From positions 1 to 64,000 of the forward strand of contig JAVWQH010000004.1 in the NCBI GenBank assembly GCA_036635475.1: a DNA stretch of 64,000 nt. Reading direction: 5' to 3'. The translations under genes and the position numbers were made by a program. Under the pieces are notes generated by a model. It made no database searches. It saw only the letters and a list, made by a program, of their open reading frames with translations, and was not told the origin of the DNA. Source of the DNA: JAHHUA01 sp036635475. GTDB taxonomy: Bacteria > Bacillota > Clostridia > Oscillospirales > Ruminococcaceae. This document shows positions 1 to 9,207 of the stretch, in pieces (positions within the stretch are counted from its first letter, which is position 1; each line of letters starts with the position of its first letter).

Positions 1-30
1 ATGTTACTATTTTATCTGATTTTTATTTTT

Positions 31-53
31 ACCCCAACTATTGACATAGAGCC
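31..53. repeat. Possible terminal inverted repeat of an ISL3-family insertion sequence
   Basis: Read on the minus strand, this segment begins GGCTCTATGTCAATAG and continues with TTGGGGT. It resembles the terminal inverted repeats I recall for ISL3-family elements in Firmicutes (GGCTCTTTGTCAA...). The tip would be at 53 and the element body would lie left of the window. No transposase and no second repeat are visible, so this rests on resemblance alone. Confidence 0.35.
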
Positions 54-71
54 TACAATACTGAATTTCTT

Positions 72-104
72 GCAAGGCAACCGTAATGGCTGTCTTGCTT
101 TTTT
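72..104 (+). terminator. Rho-independent terminator of a gene left of the window
   Basis: An 11-bp stem (72-82 with 88-98, one mismatch and one G-T pair) encloses a 5-base loop and is followed by six T on the plus strand. It points to a plus-strand transcription unit left of the window that converges on rpoC. Confidence 0.75.
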
Positions 105-133
105 AAATTCAAGCTTAAATATAATTGTAACAT

Positions 134-175
134 ACAAAAATCAGCATCTACCTTTTGGTAAATGCTGATTTTTTA
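134..175. terminator. Terminator downstream of rpoC, probably bidirectional
   Basis: A 9-bp outer stem (139-147 with 162-170) and an inner TACC/GGTA stem form one hairpin. T runs follow it on both strands: TTTTT on the minus strand after the rpoC transcript, and a longer run on the plus strand. It ends the rpoBC transcript. Confidence 0.8.
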
Positions 176-205
176 TATTTCTACAGCAATTATATAACTG
201 CCATT

Positions 206-3200
206 TTAGTTATTGTTAGATGAGCAAGCATAAAAATTGTTTGAACCTGTAGTTTCAAGAACAACATCATCATAATTAACTGTACCTGTACCAGCAGGAA
301 TTAACTTACCGATGATAACATTTTCCTTTAGTCCTTGCAAATTATCAATCTTGCCCTTAATTGCAGCTTCTGTCAAAACTCTTGTTGTTTCCTGGAAGGA
401 AGCAGCAGACATAAATGACTCTGTTGCAAGAGAAGCTTTCGTGATACCAAGCAGAACTGGGGTAAATGTTGCATGAGCTCTTGTACCGCCATCAAGTGCA
501 TTGAGTTTATCAATTTCTTCACTGTCAAGAATACTCTCGGCTTTTTCGATGAATGAACCTGGAATTAACGTTGAATCCCCTTGTTCCTCAACCTTAACCT
601 TACGCATCATTTGACGTATGATAACTTCAATATGCTTATCGTTGATATCAACACCCTGTGTACGATATGTTCTTTGAACTTCACTAATTAGGTAATCCTG
701 AACAGCTAAAGCTCCTTGAACGGTTAATATCTCGTTAGGCTCAATTGCACCCTCTGTTATCAAATCACCCTTAATAATTCTGTCGCCGGCTTTAACTTTC
801 AAAACAGAGCCGTAAACAACTTGTTTTTCAAAGATTTCGCCTGTTTCGTTGTTTGTAACATTAACAAAATCATTACCCTTAGGGTCTTGTTGGAATGATA
901 CAACACCATCAACATGGCTGATGATTGCAGAATTTTTAGGTTTTCTTGACTCGAACAATTCATCAACACGTGGCAAACCTTGTGTAATATCACTTGTGGA
1001 TACAACACCACCTGTATGGAATGTACGCATTGTAAGCTGTGTACCAGGCTCACCGATTGACTGAGCAGCGATAATACCAACTGCTTCGCCAATTGCAACA
1101 GGTTGACCATTAGCAAGGTTAGAACCATAGCACTTAGCACAAACTCCAAATTTAGATTCACAGTTAAGAATTGAACGTATCTTTATCTTTTTATAGCCTG
1201 CATCAATAATCTTCTTAGCATCAAATTCGTCCATCATCTTTTCTTTTGAAACTAATAGATTTCCTGTTGAAGGGTCAATGCAGTCTTCTGTCAAATATCT
1301 TCCAAGCAAGCGCTCATCAAGACCTTCAACAACTCGGCTGCCATCACAAATTTCAGAAACCCAGATACCTTGAGTTGTTCCGCAATCTTCGTGACGAATA
1401 ATAACATCTTGAGAAACGTCAACAAGACGTCTTGTCAAATATCCTGAGTCGGCTGTTCTTAGTGCAGTATCGGCAAGACCTTTTCTTGCACCTCTGGCAG
1501 AGTTAAAGTATTCCAATATATTAAGTCCTTCACGATAGTTAGAACGAATTGGAATTTCAATTGCTCGACCTGATGTATTAGCGATAAGTCCACGCATACC
1601 TGCAAGCTGACGAATCTGATCCATAGAACCACGAGCTCCTGAGTCAGCCATCATAAATATTGGGTTACGTTCTCCGAATGTTGCATTAAGAGCATCTTTT
1701 ACCTTTGCAGTTGCCTCATTCCAAGTTTTAATAACACGTTCGTAACGAACTTCTTCTGAGATAAAACCTCTGTCATATTGGCGCTTAATTTGGTCAACTT
1801 GTTTGTCAGCCTCTTCAAGAACTTGTTTCTTCTCAGTTGGAATTAACGCATCACAAACAGCAACAGTTATAGCACCCTTTGTAGAATACTTAAAGCCCTG
1901 TGCTTTGATAAAATCAAGAACTTCAGATGTTTTTGTTGTTCCATGAGCTCTGATACATCTGTCGATAATTTTACCAAGTTCCTTTTTACGAACAAGGAAT
2001 GAAATTTCAAGGTCAAGAAGATTATCAGTATTATTTCTGTCAATATATCCCAAATCTTGAGGAATTGGGTCATTAAATATAATTCTGCCAACTGTACACT
2101 CAATAAGTTTAGTGTATGTTTTCTCATCAATAGTCTTTGACATTCTAACTCTAACAGGTGCGTGAAGTCCAACTACACCTGCTTGATAAGCCATTAAAGC
2201 TTCCATTGGGTCACGAAAAACCTTACCGGCTCCGATTTCATCTTCTCTTATCATTGTCAAATAGTAAGAACCAAGTACCATATCCTGAGTTGGAACAGTA
2301 ACCGGCTTACCGTCTGATGGTTTTAACAAGTTATTAGCAGCAAGCATCAAAAATCTTGCTTCTGCTTGAGCTTCAGCCGACAAAGGAACGTGAACAGCCA
2401 TCTGGTCACCATCGAAGTCAGCATTATATGCAGTACAAGCAAGCGGGTGAAGTTTAAGCGCTCTACCTTCAACCAAAACAGGCTCAAATGCTTGAATACC
2501 CAATCTATGAAGTGTAGGTGCTCTGTTTAGAAGAACAGGGTGATCCTTGATTACAATTTCAAGTGCGTCCCAAACGTCCTTAACAGTTGCTCTTTCAACC
2601 ATTTTTCTTGCACTTTTTATATTAGCAGCTACTTTTTGGTCTACTAAACGTTTCATTACAAATGGTTTGAAAAGTTCAAGTGCCATTTCCTTTGGCAAGC
2701 CACATTGATACATTTTCAGTTCAGGTCCAACAACGATAACTGAACGTCCTGAGTAGTCAACACGTTTACCAAGCAAGTTCTGTCTGAAACGTCCTTGCTT
2801 ACCTTTTAGCATATCAGAAAGTGATTTTAGAGGTCTGTTGTTTGGACCTGTAACAGGTCTTCCACGTCTGCCGTTGTCAATTAATGCGTCAACAGCTTCC
2901 TGCAACATTCTCTTTTCATTTCTAACAATAATATCAGGTGCACCAAGTTCCAAAAGTTTTCCCAAACGATTATTTCTGTTGATAACACGTCTGTACAAGT
3001 CGTTTAAGTCACTTGTTGCAAAACGTCCACCGTCTAATTGAACCATTGGACGAATATCAGGTGGAATTACTGGAACACAATCAATTATCATCCATTCCGG
3101 TTTATTGCCGGAAGTTTTGAATGCTTCAACTACTTCAAGACGCTTTAAAAGCTTAGCTCTTTTTTGTCCTGTAGCAGTTTGCAATTCTTCTTTTAATTCT

Positions 3201-3763
3201 TCTGAAAGTTGGTCTAAATCCAAATCTTGCAGCAAGCGTTTAACTGCCTCAGCACCCATTCCTGCTTCAAAATCGTTATCATAAGCCTCTTTCATATCCC
3301 TATATTCTTTTTCGGAAAGAAGAGAATATTTCTTTAAATTTGTTTTTCCTGGGTCAATTACAACATAGGAAGCAAAATAAAGAATTTTTTCTAGCAAACG
3401 TGGTGACATATTAAGGATTAGTCCCATTCTTGAGGAAGTTCCCTTAAAATACCATATATGAGAAACCGGAGCAGCAAGCTCGATATGTCCCATTCTTTCA
3501 CGTCTAACTCTTGCTCTTGTTACCTCAACGCCACAGCGTTCACAAACCTTGCCCTTATAGCGAATTCTCTTGTATCTTCCGCAATAACATTCCCAGTCCT
3601 TCATTGGACCAAAAATCTTTTCGCAGAAAAGACCGTCACGCTCAGGCTTTAGTGTTCTGTAGTTGATAGTTTCAGGCTTTTTTACCTCACCATAAGACCA
3701 TTCTCTAATCTGTTCAGGTGAAGCAAGGCCTATTTTAATAGAATCAAAAACGTTAAACTCCAA
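206..3763 (-). CDS. rpoC: DNA-directed RNA polymerase subunit beta'
   Basis: This is the catalytic beta' subunit of RNA polymerase, 1185 residues, close to the length in other Firmicutes. The N-terminal zinc-binding segment (CYCGRYKR...CERCGVEV, about residues 58-80) is present. The magnesium-binding NADFDGD motif lies near residue 450, and a second zinc site (C...CAKCYG) lies in the C-terminal third, followed by the trigger-loop region. The start is TTG, placed about 7 bases after a GAAGGG ribosome binding site; the protein begins MEFNVFDSIKIGLASPEQI, the normal N-terminus. It follows rpoB by 18 bases and shares its promoter. A terminator lies just downstream, so rpsL/rpsG do not follow as they often do. 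Confidence 0.98.
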   Translation of the reverse strand: MEFNVFDSIKIGLASPEQIREWSYGEVKKPETINYRTLKPERDGLFCEKIFGPMKDWECYCGRYKRIRYKGKVCERCGVEVTRARVRRERMGHIELAAPVSHIWYFKGTSSRMGLILNMSPRLLEKILYFASYVVIDPGKTNLKKYSLLSEKEYRDMKEAYDNDFEAGMGAEAVKRLLQDLDLDQLSEELKEELQTATGQKRAKLLKRLEVVEAFKTSGNKPEWMIIDCVPVIPPDIRPMVQLDGGRFATSDLNDLYRRVINRNNRLGKLLELGAPDIIVRNEKRMLQEAVDALIDNGRRGRPVTGPNNRPLKSLSDMLKGKQGRFRQNLLGKRVDYSGRSVIVVGPELKMYQCGLPKEMALELFKPFVMKRLVDQKVAANIKSARKMVERATVKDVWDALEIVIKDHPVLLNRAPTLHRLGIQAFEPVLVEGRALKLHPLACTAYNADFDGDQMAVHVPLSAEAQAEARFLMLAANNLLKPSDGKPVTVPTQDMVLGSYYLTMIREDEIGAGKVFRDPMEALMAYQAGVVGLHAPVRVRMSKTIDEKTYTKLIECTVGRIIFNDPIPQDLGYIDRNNTDNLLDLEISFLVRKKELGKIIDRCIRAHGTTKTSEVLDFIKAQGFKYSTKGAITVAVCDALIPTEKKQVLEEADKQVDQIKRQYDRGFISEEVRYERVIKTWNEATAKVKDALNATFGERNPIFMMADSGARGSMDQIRQLAGMRGLIANTSGRAIEIPIRSNYREGLNILEYFNSARGARKGLADTALRTADSGYLTRRLVDVSQDVIIRHEDCGTTQGIWVSEICDGSRVVEGLDERLLGRYLTEDCIDPSTGNLLVSKEKMMDEFDAKKIIDAGYKKIKIRSILNCESKFGVCAKCYGSNLANGQPVAIGEAVGIIAAQSIGEPGTQLTMRTFHTGGVVSTSDITQGLPRVDELFESRKPKNSAIISHVDGVVSFQQDPKGNDFVNVTNNETGEIFEKQVVYGSVLKVKAGDRIIKGDLITEGAIEPNEILTVQGALAVQDYLISEVQRTYRTQGVDINDKHIEVIIRQMMRKVKVEEQGDSTLIPGSFIEKAESILDSEEIDKLNALDGGTRAHATFTPVLLGITKASLATESFMSAASFQETTRVLTEAAIKGKIDNLQGLKENVIIGKLIPAGTGTVNYDDVVLETTGSNNFYACSSNNN

Positions 3764-3781
3764 GTTGCGACCCTTCTTCCT

Positions 3782-6700
3782 TTAGAATTTTTCATCAAGT
3801 ATGTCAACATCTAAATCAAGACCAAAATCATCGAATTGGTCATCTAAATCTTCCTTATCAAAGTCGGGTTCAATGTCATCTAAATCAGGTTGTTCAATTT
3901 CAAAACCTTCTTCATTGAATTCACCCTCAACCTCAACAACTTCAGGAGTAAAATCAATGTCCTCATCAGCAATCTTTATGCCAATTTCATCTTCTTCATA
4001 AGTTTGCTTCAAGTCAATCTCATTTTTATACTTATCAAGAACCTTAACATTTAAACATAATGACTGCAATTCCTTGATAAGAACCTTAAAGCCTTCTGGA
4101 ATACCCGGCTTTGGAACATTTTTACCCTTAACAATTGCCTCAAATGTTTTCAAACGTCCTGAAATATCATCTGATTTTACAGTCAAAATTTCTTGCAATG
4201 TATAAGCTGCACCATATGCTTCCAATGCCCAAACTTCCATCTCTCCGAAACGCTGACCACCGAATTGAGCTTTACCACCCAAAGGCTGCTGTGTAACAAG
4301 AGAATATGGACCTGTTGAACGAGCATGAATTTTATCATCAACAAGGTGATGGAGCTTCAAGTAATACATATAACCAACAGTAACAGGATTGTCAAAAAGT
4401 TCGCCTGTTCTGCCGTCTTTTAGCCATGTTTTACCGTCTTCGCTCATTCCTGCTTCTCTGAATGCAACTCTGATATCTTCCTCATGTGCACCATCAAATA
4501 CAGGAGTCATAACCTTTAATCCAAGTGCTGCGGCTGCCATTCCAAGATGAACCTCAAGCACCTGTCCGATATTCATACGTGAAGGAACGCCAAGTGGATT
4601 CAATACGATGTCAAGTGGGCGACCATCTGGCAAGTAAGGCATATCTTCTTGAGGCAAAACTCTTGAAACAACACCCTTATTACCATGTCTACCAGCCATC
4701 TTATCTCCGACTTGAAGTTTTCTCTTTTGTGCAATATAACAGCGAACAACCATATTAACACCTGGTGATAACTCGTCAGAATTTTCTCTTGTGAAGACTT
4801 TTACGTCAACAACTATTCCGTATTCACCATGTGGAACTTTTAGGGAAGTATCTCTAACTTCTCTTGCTTTTTCTCCGAAAATTGCTCTTAGCAATCTCTC
4901 TTCGGCATTAAGCTCAGTTTCTCCCTTTGGAGTTACTTTACCAACAAGAATATCGCCTGCTCTTACCTCAGCACCAACACGAATAACTCCACGTTCATCA
5001 AGATTTCTAAGCATATCTTCACCAACGTTTGGAATATCTCTCGTGATTTCCTCTGGGCCTAGCTTTGTTTCTCTTGCTTCAATTTCAAATTCAACTATAT
5101 GAATTGATGTATATATATCTTCTTTAACTATTCTTTCATTGATTAGAACAGCATCTTCATAGTTATAACCTTCCCATGTCATAAATCCAACAAGCATATT
5201 CTTGCCTAGTGAAATTTCTCCATTGGAAGTTGAAGGTCCATCAGCAATAACCTGACCTTTAATTATTCTTTCGCCAACGTCAACAATAGGTCGTTGGTTT
5301 ATACAAGTTCCCTGATTGGAACGCATAAATTTAGTAAGTCTTTGAATTTCAAGTCTTCCATCAGGGGTTCTGATAGCAACTTCATTTGCAGAAACTCTCT
5401 CTGCAATGCCGCTCTCTCTTGCAAGAACAAGAACACCTGAGTCAACTGCTGCTTTATATTCCATACCTGTTCCGATTATAGGAGCTTCAGTTGTCAACAA
5501 TGGAACTGCTTGCTTCTGCATATTTGAACCCATCAAGGCTCTGTTAGCATCATCGTTTTCAAGGAATGGAATCATTGATGTTGCAATGGACAAAACCATC
5601 TTTGGAGAAACGTCCATATAGTCAACCTTTGCAGGCTCAACCTCTTGAACAGTATCTCTGTAACGAACAGTAACCTTTGCTTTAGCGAATTTTCCATCTT
5701 CTGTCAATGGTTCATTTGCTTGGGCAACAACAAAACTATCCTCAACGTCTGCTGTCATATAAACAACAACATCTTGAACAATGCCTGTTTCTTTGTCAAC
5801 AGGACGATAAGGAGCTTCAATAAAGCCATATTCATTTATTTTAGCGAAAGATGCCAAATATGAGATAAGTCCGATATTTGGACCTTCTGGGGTTTCAATT
5901 GGACACATTCTTCCATAATGGGTATAGTGTACGTCACGAACTTCAAATCCTGCTCTATCTCTGGACAAACCGCCGGGGCCCAATGCAGAAAGTCTTCTCT
6001 TATGAGTAAGCTCCGAAAGTGGGTTGGTCTGATCCATAAATTGTGAAAGTGGAGAAGAACCGAAAAATTCTTTGATTGATGCAACTACGGGTCTTATATT
6101 TATAAGAGCTTGTGGAGTTATTGTTTCCATATCTTGAGATTGTGTTGCCATTCTCTCTCGAATAACTCTTTCCATTCTTGAAAAACCAATTCTGAATTGA
6201 TTTTGCAATAGCTCACCAACAGAACGAATTCTTCTGTTGCCCAAATGGTCAATATCATCAGTTTCGCCAATGCCATAATGTAAACCGCAAAGATAATTAA
6301 TCGACGCAAAAATATCGTCCATTATAATATGTTTAGGGATTAGTTCATCAGCTCTTCTGCGAATTTCTTCACGTTGTTCGTCTTCGGTATTTGTATTTTC
6401 TAAAATATCTCTCAAAACAGAAAATCTAACATTTTCGTTAATACCATATTCTTTGCAATCAAAATCAATGTAGTCTTTTATATTAACCATACCATTTGAC
6501 ATAACTTTTAAAGTTCTGTCATCGGAAATTTTGATAAATACTGAATCTACACCTGATTTTTGAATTAAAATTGCTTTTTCTCTTGTTAGAACTTCACCCT
6601 CTTCGGCAAGAACCTCGCCAGTCAGTGGGTTTGCAACAGTTGTAGCCAACATTCTTCCAACAATTCTCAAGCTAATATCAAGCTTTTTATTGTATTTATA

Positions 6701-7519
6701 TCTTCCAACTCGTGACAAATCGTAACGTCTTGCATCAAAGAAAAGTGAATCAATGTGAGATTGGGCACTCTCAACCGTTGGAGGCTCACCGGGGCGAAGT
6801 TTTCTATAAACTTCAAGCAAAGCTTCCTCTGTATTTTGAGTTGTATCTTTTTCAAGGGTTGCTCTTAAAAGATCATTGTCGCCAATTAGCGAAATAATCT
6901 CATCATTAGAAGCAAGACCTAATGCTCTGATAAATGTTGTGATTGGTAGTTTACGGTTTTTATCAATTCTAACGCTGAAAATGTCGTTTGAATCGGTTTC
7001 ATATTCAAGCCATGCGCCCCTATTTGGAATAATTGTTGACGAATAAAGCTCTTTACCTGCTTTATCTCTTGCCATCGCATAGTAAACTCCCGGGGAACGC
7101 ACCAACTGTGAAACAATAACTCGTTCGGCACCATTAATGATAAATGTACCGCTCTCGGTCATTTTTGGGAACTCTCCCATAAAAATATCTTGTTCTTTCA
7201 GCTCGCCTGTTTCTTTGTTGAACAAGCTTGCACGAACACGCAAAGGTGCAGCATAAGTTGCATCTCGCTCTTTACATTCCTCAATAGAATACTTAGTCTT
7301 ATCGTCCAGATGGTAGTCCACAAAATCCAAAACAAGATTACCCTGATAATCTGTTATTTCAGATACATCTTTGAAAACTTCCTTTAGTCCCTCGTTAAGG
7401 AACCACTCATAGGAGTTTTTCTGAACCTCAATCAGGTTAGGCATGTCCACAACTTCGTTTATTTTCGAGTAGCTTTTACGGACTGTTTTACCTTGTTTAA
7501 CGGTCTTGACATTCATCAT
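3782..7519 (-). CDS. rpoB: DNA-directed RNA polymerase subunit beta
   Basis: This is the beta subunit of RNA polymerase, about 1245 residues. The start at 7519 (MMNVKTVKQGKTVRKSYSKI) is chosen because GGAG lies 10 bases upstream and the sequence matches the usual N-terminus. An upstream ATG at 7576 is in frame but has no ribosome binding site. The rifampicin-binding cluster is intact except that it reads GSSPLSQFMDQ, with Pro where Gln is usual (E. coli position 510). The protein is about 50 residues longer than B. subtilis RpoB, mainly because of a strongly acidic tail of about 70 residues rich in Asp and Glu. It is the first gene of an rpoB-rpoC operon behind a consensus promoter, and no rplJ/rplL precede it. 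Confidence 0.97.
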   Translation of the reverse strand: MMNVKTVKQGKTVRKSYSKINEVVDMPNLIEVQKNSYEWFLNEGLKEVFKDVSEITDYQGNLVLDFVDYHLDDKTKYSIEECKERDATYAAPLRVRASLFNKETGELKEQDIFMGEFPKMTESGTFIINGAERVIVSQLVRSPGVYYAMARDKAGKELYSSTIIPNRGAWLEYETDSNDIFSVRIDKNRKLPITTFIRALGLASNDEIISLIGDNDLLRATLEKDTTQNTEEALLEVYRKLRPGEPPTVESAQSHIDSLFFDARRYDLSRVGRYKYNKKLDISLRIVGRMLATTVANPLTGEVLAEEGEVLTREKAILIQKSGVDSVFIKISDDRTLKVMSNGMVNIKDYIDFDCKEYGINENVRFSVLRDILENTNTEDEQREEIRRRADELIPKHIIMDDIFASINYLCGLHYGIGETDDIDHLGNRRIRSVGELLQNQFRIGFSRMERVIRERMATQSQDMETITPQALINIRPVVASIKEFFGSSPLSQFMDQTNPLSELTHKRRLSALGPGGLSRDRAGFEVRDVHYTHYGRMCPIETPEGPNIGLISYLASFAKINEYGFIEAPYRPVDKETGIVQDVVVYMTADVEDSFVVAQANEPLTEDGKFAKAKVTVRYRDTVQEVEPAKVDYMDVSPKMVLSIATSMIPFLENDDANRALMGSNMQKQAVPLLTTEAPIIGTGMEYKAAVDSGVLVLARESGIAERVSANEVAIRTPDGRLEIQRLTKFMRSNQGTCINQRPIVDVGERIIKGQVIADGPSTSNGEISLGKNMLVGFMTWEGYNYEDAVLINERIVKEDIYTSIHIVEFEIEARETKLGPEEITRDIPNVGEDMLRNLDERGVIRVGAEVRAGDILVGKVTPKGETELNAEERLLRAIFGEKAREVRDTSLKVPHGEYGIVVDVKVFTRENSDELSPGVNMVVRCYIAQKRKLQVGDKMAGRHGNKGVVSRVLPQEDMPYLPDGRPLDIVLNPLGVPSRMNIGQVLEVHLGMAAAALGLKVMTPVFDGAHEEDIRVAFREAGMSEDGKTWLKDGRTGELFDNPVTVGYMYYLKLHHLVDDKIHARSTGPYSLVTQQPLGGKAQFGGQRFGEMEVWALEAYGAAYTLQEILTVKSDDISGRLKTFEAIVKGKNVPKPGIPEGFKVLIKELQSLCLNVKVLDKYKNEIDLKQTYEEDEIGIKIADEDIDFTPEVVEVEGEFNEEGFEIEQPDLDDIEPDFDKEDLDDQFDDFGLDLDVDILDEKF

Positions 7520-7677
7520 AGGCTTCTCACTCCATTCATCTATCTTTGCTTTGTGAAACAATGACAAATTCCCCATATAATCCGAGCATATTCTCGAAAA
7601 TACATTGAAATTCTCACTGTTGTATGATATACTGACCTAGTTATTATATATAACTTTCCATTATGATACAGTATAGT

Positions 7678-7706
7678 ATTATACTATGTAAATCCACTAT
7701 TGTCAA
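7678..7706 (-). promoter_or_regulatory. Consensus sigma-A promoter of rpoBC
   Basis: On the minus strand TTGACA (7701-7706) and TATAAT (7678-7683) are separated by exactly 17 bases. It is a perfect vegetative promoter about 160 bases upstream of the rpoB start, leaving a long untranslated leader. The 7577-7861 gap otherwise shows nothing beyond the ribosome binding site of the divergent gene. Confidence 0.85.
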
Positions 7707-7861
7707 CAGTTTTACTAAAGTTTTTTTGTATATTTTCCCGATTGACTTTTAAATGCAAGTACCTTTTCATTTTGTCATAATCTTAATAATATTGCACAAT
7801 TTTACTTTATTTTTTGGTTTTTGTGCATAATATAAATATTACTTTTACAGGAGATGTTTTC

Positions 7862-8269
7862 TTGAACAAAATTATTAAGTTTTTAAAGGAAAAACAACTT
7901 TTAACATTCATCAAATTTGCCATAACCGGAGTTGCTAACACTTTAATTGATTTTGCTGTATATACCCTGCTTGCATCTGTTTTTATGGTGAACATTTATG
8001 TTTCCCAAACCTTCGGTTACCTCTGCGGCATGATTAACAGCTACCTTATCAACCACAGTTGGACGTTTAAGTCAGACAAAAAACTTTTGAGCAGCGAACT
8101 CTTTCGATTTATTCTCACTAATTTGATTATGCTGGTTTTAAGCCTTTTCACCCTCAAATTCGCAACCGATTATCTTATGCTCACTAAAATTCCAGCAAAA
8201 ATTTTAGTTACAGCCTTTACGCTATGCCTAAACTTTGTCCTAAGCAAACTTTGGGTTTTCAAAAAATAG
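7862..8269 (+). CDS. GtrA-family membrane protein
   Basis: This is a 135-residue integral membrane protein of the GtrA family, which is associated with moving or flipping lipid-linked sugars for cell-surface glycans; its substrate cannot be told from sequence. Four hydrophobic helices are visible, with the family features FAITGVANTLIDFAVY in helix 1, GMINSYLINHSWTF between helices 2 and 3, and a C-terminal LNFVLSKLWVF. The start is the TTG at 7862, 8 bases after AGGAG (7849-7853); an upstream in-frame TTG at 7814 has no binding site. It stands alone, divergent from rpoB and convergent with the rnf operon. No glycosyltransferase neighbour is present to indicate its substrate. Confidence 0.85.
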   Translation: MNKIIKFLKEKQLLTFIKFAITGVANTLIDFAVYTLLASVFMVNIYVSQTFGYLCGMINSYLINHSWTFKSDKKLLSSELFRFILTNLIMLVLSLFTLKFATDYLMLTKIPAKILVTAFTLCLNFVLSKLWVFKK

Positions 8270-8320
8270 CCTAAATAGGGAATTTTGCTTTTACTATTAG
8301 CGCTTCTTTAAGGCACTAAA

Positions 8321-8356
8321 GGCGTTCACTTCAAAATCGAGGTGAACGCCTTTTTT
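8321..8356 (+). terminator. Terminator between the GtrA gene and the rnf operon
   Basis: A GGCGTTCAC/GTGAACGCC stem (8321-8329 with 8342-8350) is followed by TTTTTT on the plus strand. On the minus strand the same hairpin is followed by TTTAG, so it may also end the rnf transcript, more weakly. Confidence 0.8.
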
Positions 8357-8363
8357 AATATCT

Positions 8364-9167
8364 TTAGTTGTTTTTTGTGCAGCCAACGATGTTAATTGCC
8401 TTAACTGGACATTCTGCCATACACAAACCACAATTTGTGCATTTGCTTGGGTCGATATATGCAAGATTGTCATTGACAGTGATTGCACCGTTTGGACAAG
8501 CTTTTTCACATTTTTTACAGCCAATACAACCAACTGAACAAACTTTTCTTGTAACTGCGCCTTTTGCCTTTGATGAGCAAGTTACAGCGATATTATTAGC
8601 TGTTGGGATAATATTGATAATTGATTTTGGGCAAGTTTTTGCACAAATTCCACAACCAATACAGTTGAGCTTATCAACCTTTGCAACTCCATCAATAATG
8701 TGAATTGCATCATATGGACAAGCTTTTTCGCAATCGCCATATCCTAAGCAGGAATATGCACAAGTGCCGTCACCGCCGTAATACATTGCTGCGGCTTTAC
8801 AAGTTTTTGCTCCCACAAAATCAACTAGTTTTTGTGTATTTTGTGTGCAGCCATTACATTTTACAACTGCATATTGTGGAACAACTTCTTCACATTCAAC
8901 CCCTAAAACACAGCTCAAGGCTTTAGCAGTATCTGCTCCACCCGGTGTGCATAAATTGGTTGGAGTTTCTCCCTTTAAAAGTGCGTTTGCATAAGCATCA
9001 CAACCTGCAAATCCGCAAGCTCCACAGTTAGCTCCAGGCAAGCACTCTCTAACTTTGTCAAATCTTTCATCAACCTTAACTGCCATAAATTTGGAAGCTA
9101 GGGCAAGTATTAGTCCTGATAGTATGCCGATAACAGTAACTATGAGGACAGGTGTTAAAAATTCCAT
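8364..9167 (-). CDS. rnfB: Ion-translocating ferredoxin:NAD+ oxidoreductase subunit RnfB
   Basis: This is the iron-sulfur subunit that takes electrons from ferredoxin into the membrane-bound Rnf complex, 267 residues. There is one N-terminal membrane helix (about 5-27). A four-cysteine cluster motif follows (C42, C48, C51, C56: CLPGANCGACGFAGC), and then a ferredoxin-like region with several CxxCxxCxxxCP motifs, including CIGCGICAKTCP, CIGCKKCEKACP and CTNCGLCMAECP. The ATG is preceded by AGGAG. It is the last gene of rnfCDGEAB, the order seen in Clostridia. In this group the complex couples ferredoxin oxidation and NAD+ reduction to Na+ or H+ export; which ion is used cannot be read from sequence. 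Confidence 0.97.
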   Translation of the reverse strand: MEFLTPVLIVTVIGILSGLILALASKFMAVKVDERFDKVRECLPGANCGACGFAGCDAYANALLKGETPTNLCTPGGADTAKALSCVLGVECEEVVPQYAVVKCNGCTQNTQKLVDFVGAKTCKAAAMYYGGDGTCAYSCLGYGDCEKACPYDAIHIIDGVAKVDKLNCIGCGICAKTCPKSIINIIPTANNIAVTCSSKAKGAVTRKVCSVGCIGCKKCEKACPNGAITVNDNLAYIDPSKCTNCGLCMAECPVKAINIVGCTKNN

Positions 9168-9207
9168 AATAAAATACTCCTATCTCTTTTGTTATCAGTG
9201 TTTAGGT

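Noticed and set aside
1..170. Plus-strand open frame starting at base 1 and running through the terminators
   Set aside because: It has no ribosome binding site in the window, no recognisable protein sequence, and passes straight through two hairpins; it is a chance frame.
7520..7576. Longer rpoB reading frame starting at the ATG at 7576
   Set aside because: No binding site precedes it, and the extra residues do not match RpoB N-termini.
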